Positions 63,946 through 64,000 of a DNA stretch of 64,000 nucleotides are shown here, in pieces. A program made the position numbers and the translations under genes. The stretch covers positions 62,001-126,000 of the forward strand of contig JAEWGD010000036.1 in NCBI GenBank assembly GCA_023388515.1, in the 5' to 3' direction. How positions within the stretch are numbered: position 1 is the stretch's first letter; each line of letters starts with the position of its first letter. This stretch comes from Bacillota bacterium. GTDB lineage: Bacteria > Bacillota > Clostridia > Oscillospirales > Ruminococcaceae. Under the pieces are notes generated by a model. The model searched no databases. It was given only the letters and a program-made list of their open reading frames with translations, and was not told the DNA's origin.

Positions 63946-64000
63946 AAATTTAACTCCTCGATTTTTCGTTCCACAAGCACGTTGACAAGCTATTCAACGC

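Noticed and set aside
63946..64000. Possible tail of another gene upstream of plsX: one frame stays open to a TAA near 63950.
   Set aside because: Only about 16 codons are visible and they match no expected neighbour (rpmF, acpP, fapR, ackA); too short to call.

Overview
The window is AT-rich DNA from a Gram-positive anaerobe. It most resembles Ruminococcus or a close relative in the Oscillospiraceae (Clostridia). The signs are type I dockerin modules, a beta-mannanase lipoprotein, SpoVT and SpoVAC, a perfect CIRCE operator before groES-groEL, strong AGGAGG-type ribosome sites, sigma-A promoters of the TTGxxx-17-TATAAT kind, and gene neighbourhoods typical of Clostridia (plsX-rnc-radical SAM-smc-ftsY and yhbY-nadD-yqeK-LCP-rsfS-leuS). 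No rRNA, tRNA, CRISPR array or transposase gene was seen.

Layout. 1-3164 (-): a type IV pilus/type II secretion assembly operon (pilC, a fused pilM-pilN, and a pilO-like gene cut by the window edge). 3620-5593: a small unknown protein and a DEAD-box RNA helicase with a long leader. 5970-10120 (-): a cobalamin-riboswitch operon encoding an exported alpha/alpha-barrel protein, a DUF4430 lipoprotein, a 58-residue membrane protein, and ECF transporter T and S subunits. 10278-12350 (-): groES-groEL. 12480-17720 (+): response regulator, histidine kinase and HtrA-like protease, then a holin and GH25 lysozyme pair. 17723-18241: first copy of a MITE-like repeat. 18388-24629 (+): an SpoU-family rRNA methyltransferase, a catalytically degenerate P-type ATPase homologue, an EF-G paralogue and a small ArAE/FUSC-like membrane protein.

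24634-29082 (-): rqcP, hup, mazG, trpS, an unknown gene and an aminotransferase. 29309-30979 (+): a SpoVB-like flippase. 31051-38390 (-): a large multi-dockerin protein, a GH26 mannanase lipoprotein and a GH95 enzyme. 38622-45280 (+): metallophosphoesterase, SpoVAC, a cysteine-cluster protein, SpoVT, ManA, ROK glucokinase and IlvD. 45356-63945 (-): an FMN-riboswitch-controlled RibU gene, then a long run of housekeeping genes ending with plsX. The second repeat copy is wedged between smc and ftsY.

The most interesting items are: (1) the B12-riboswitch operon, whose two exported proteins together look like the two halves of animal intrinsic factor/transcobalamin; (2) the pseudo-P-type ATPase that has lost its DKTGT motif; (3) the two-copy inverted repeat with a 210-bp indel-free core; (4) the dockerin protein in which dockerin and small beta modules alternate; (5) the holin/lysozyme pair with no prophage around it. 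All calls are from reading sequence and translations by eye; no database search was run.
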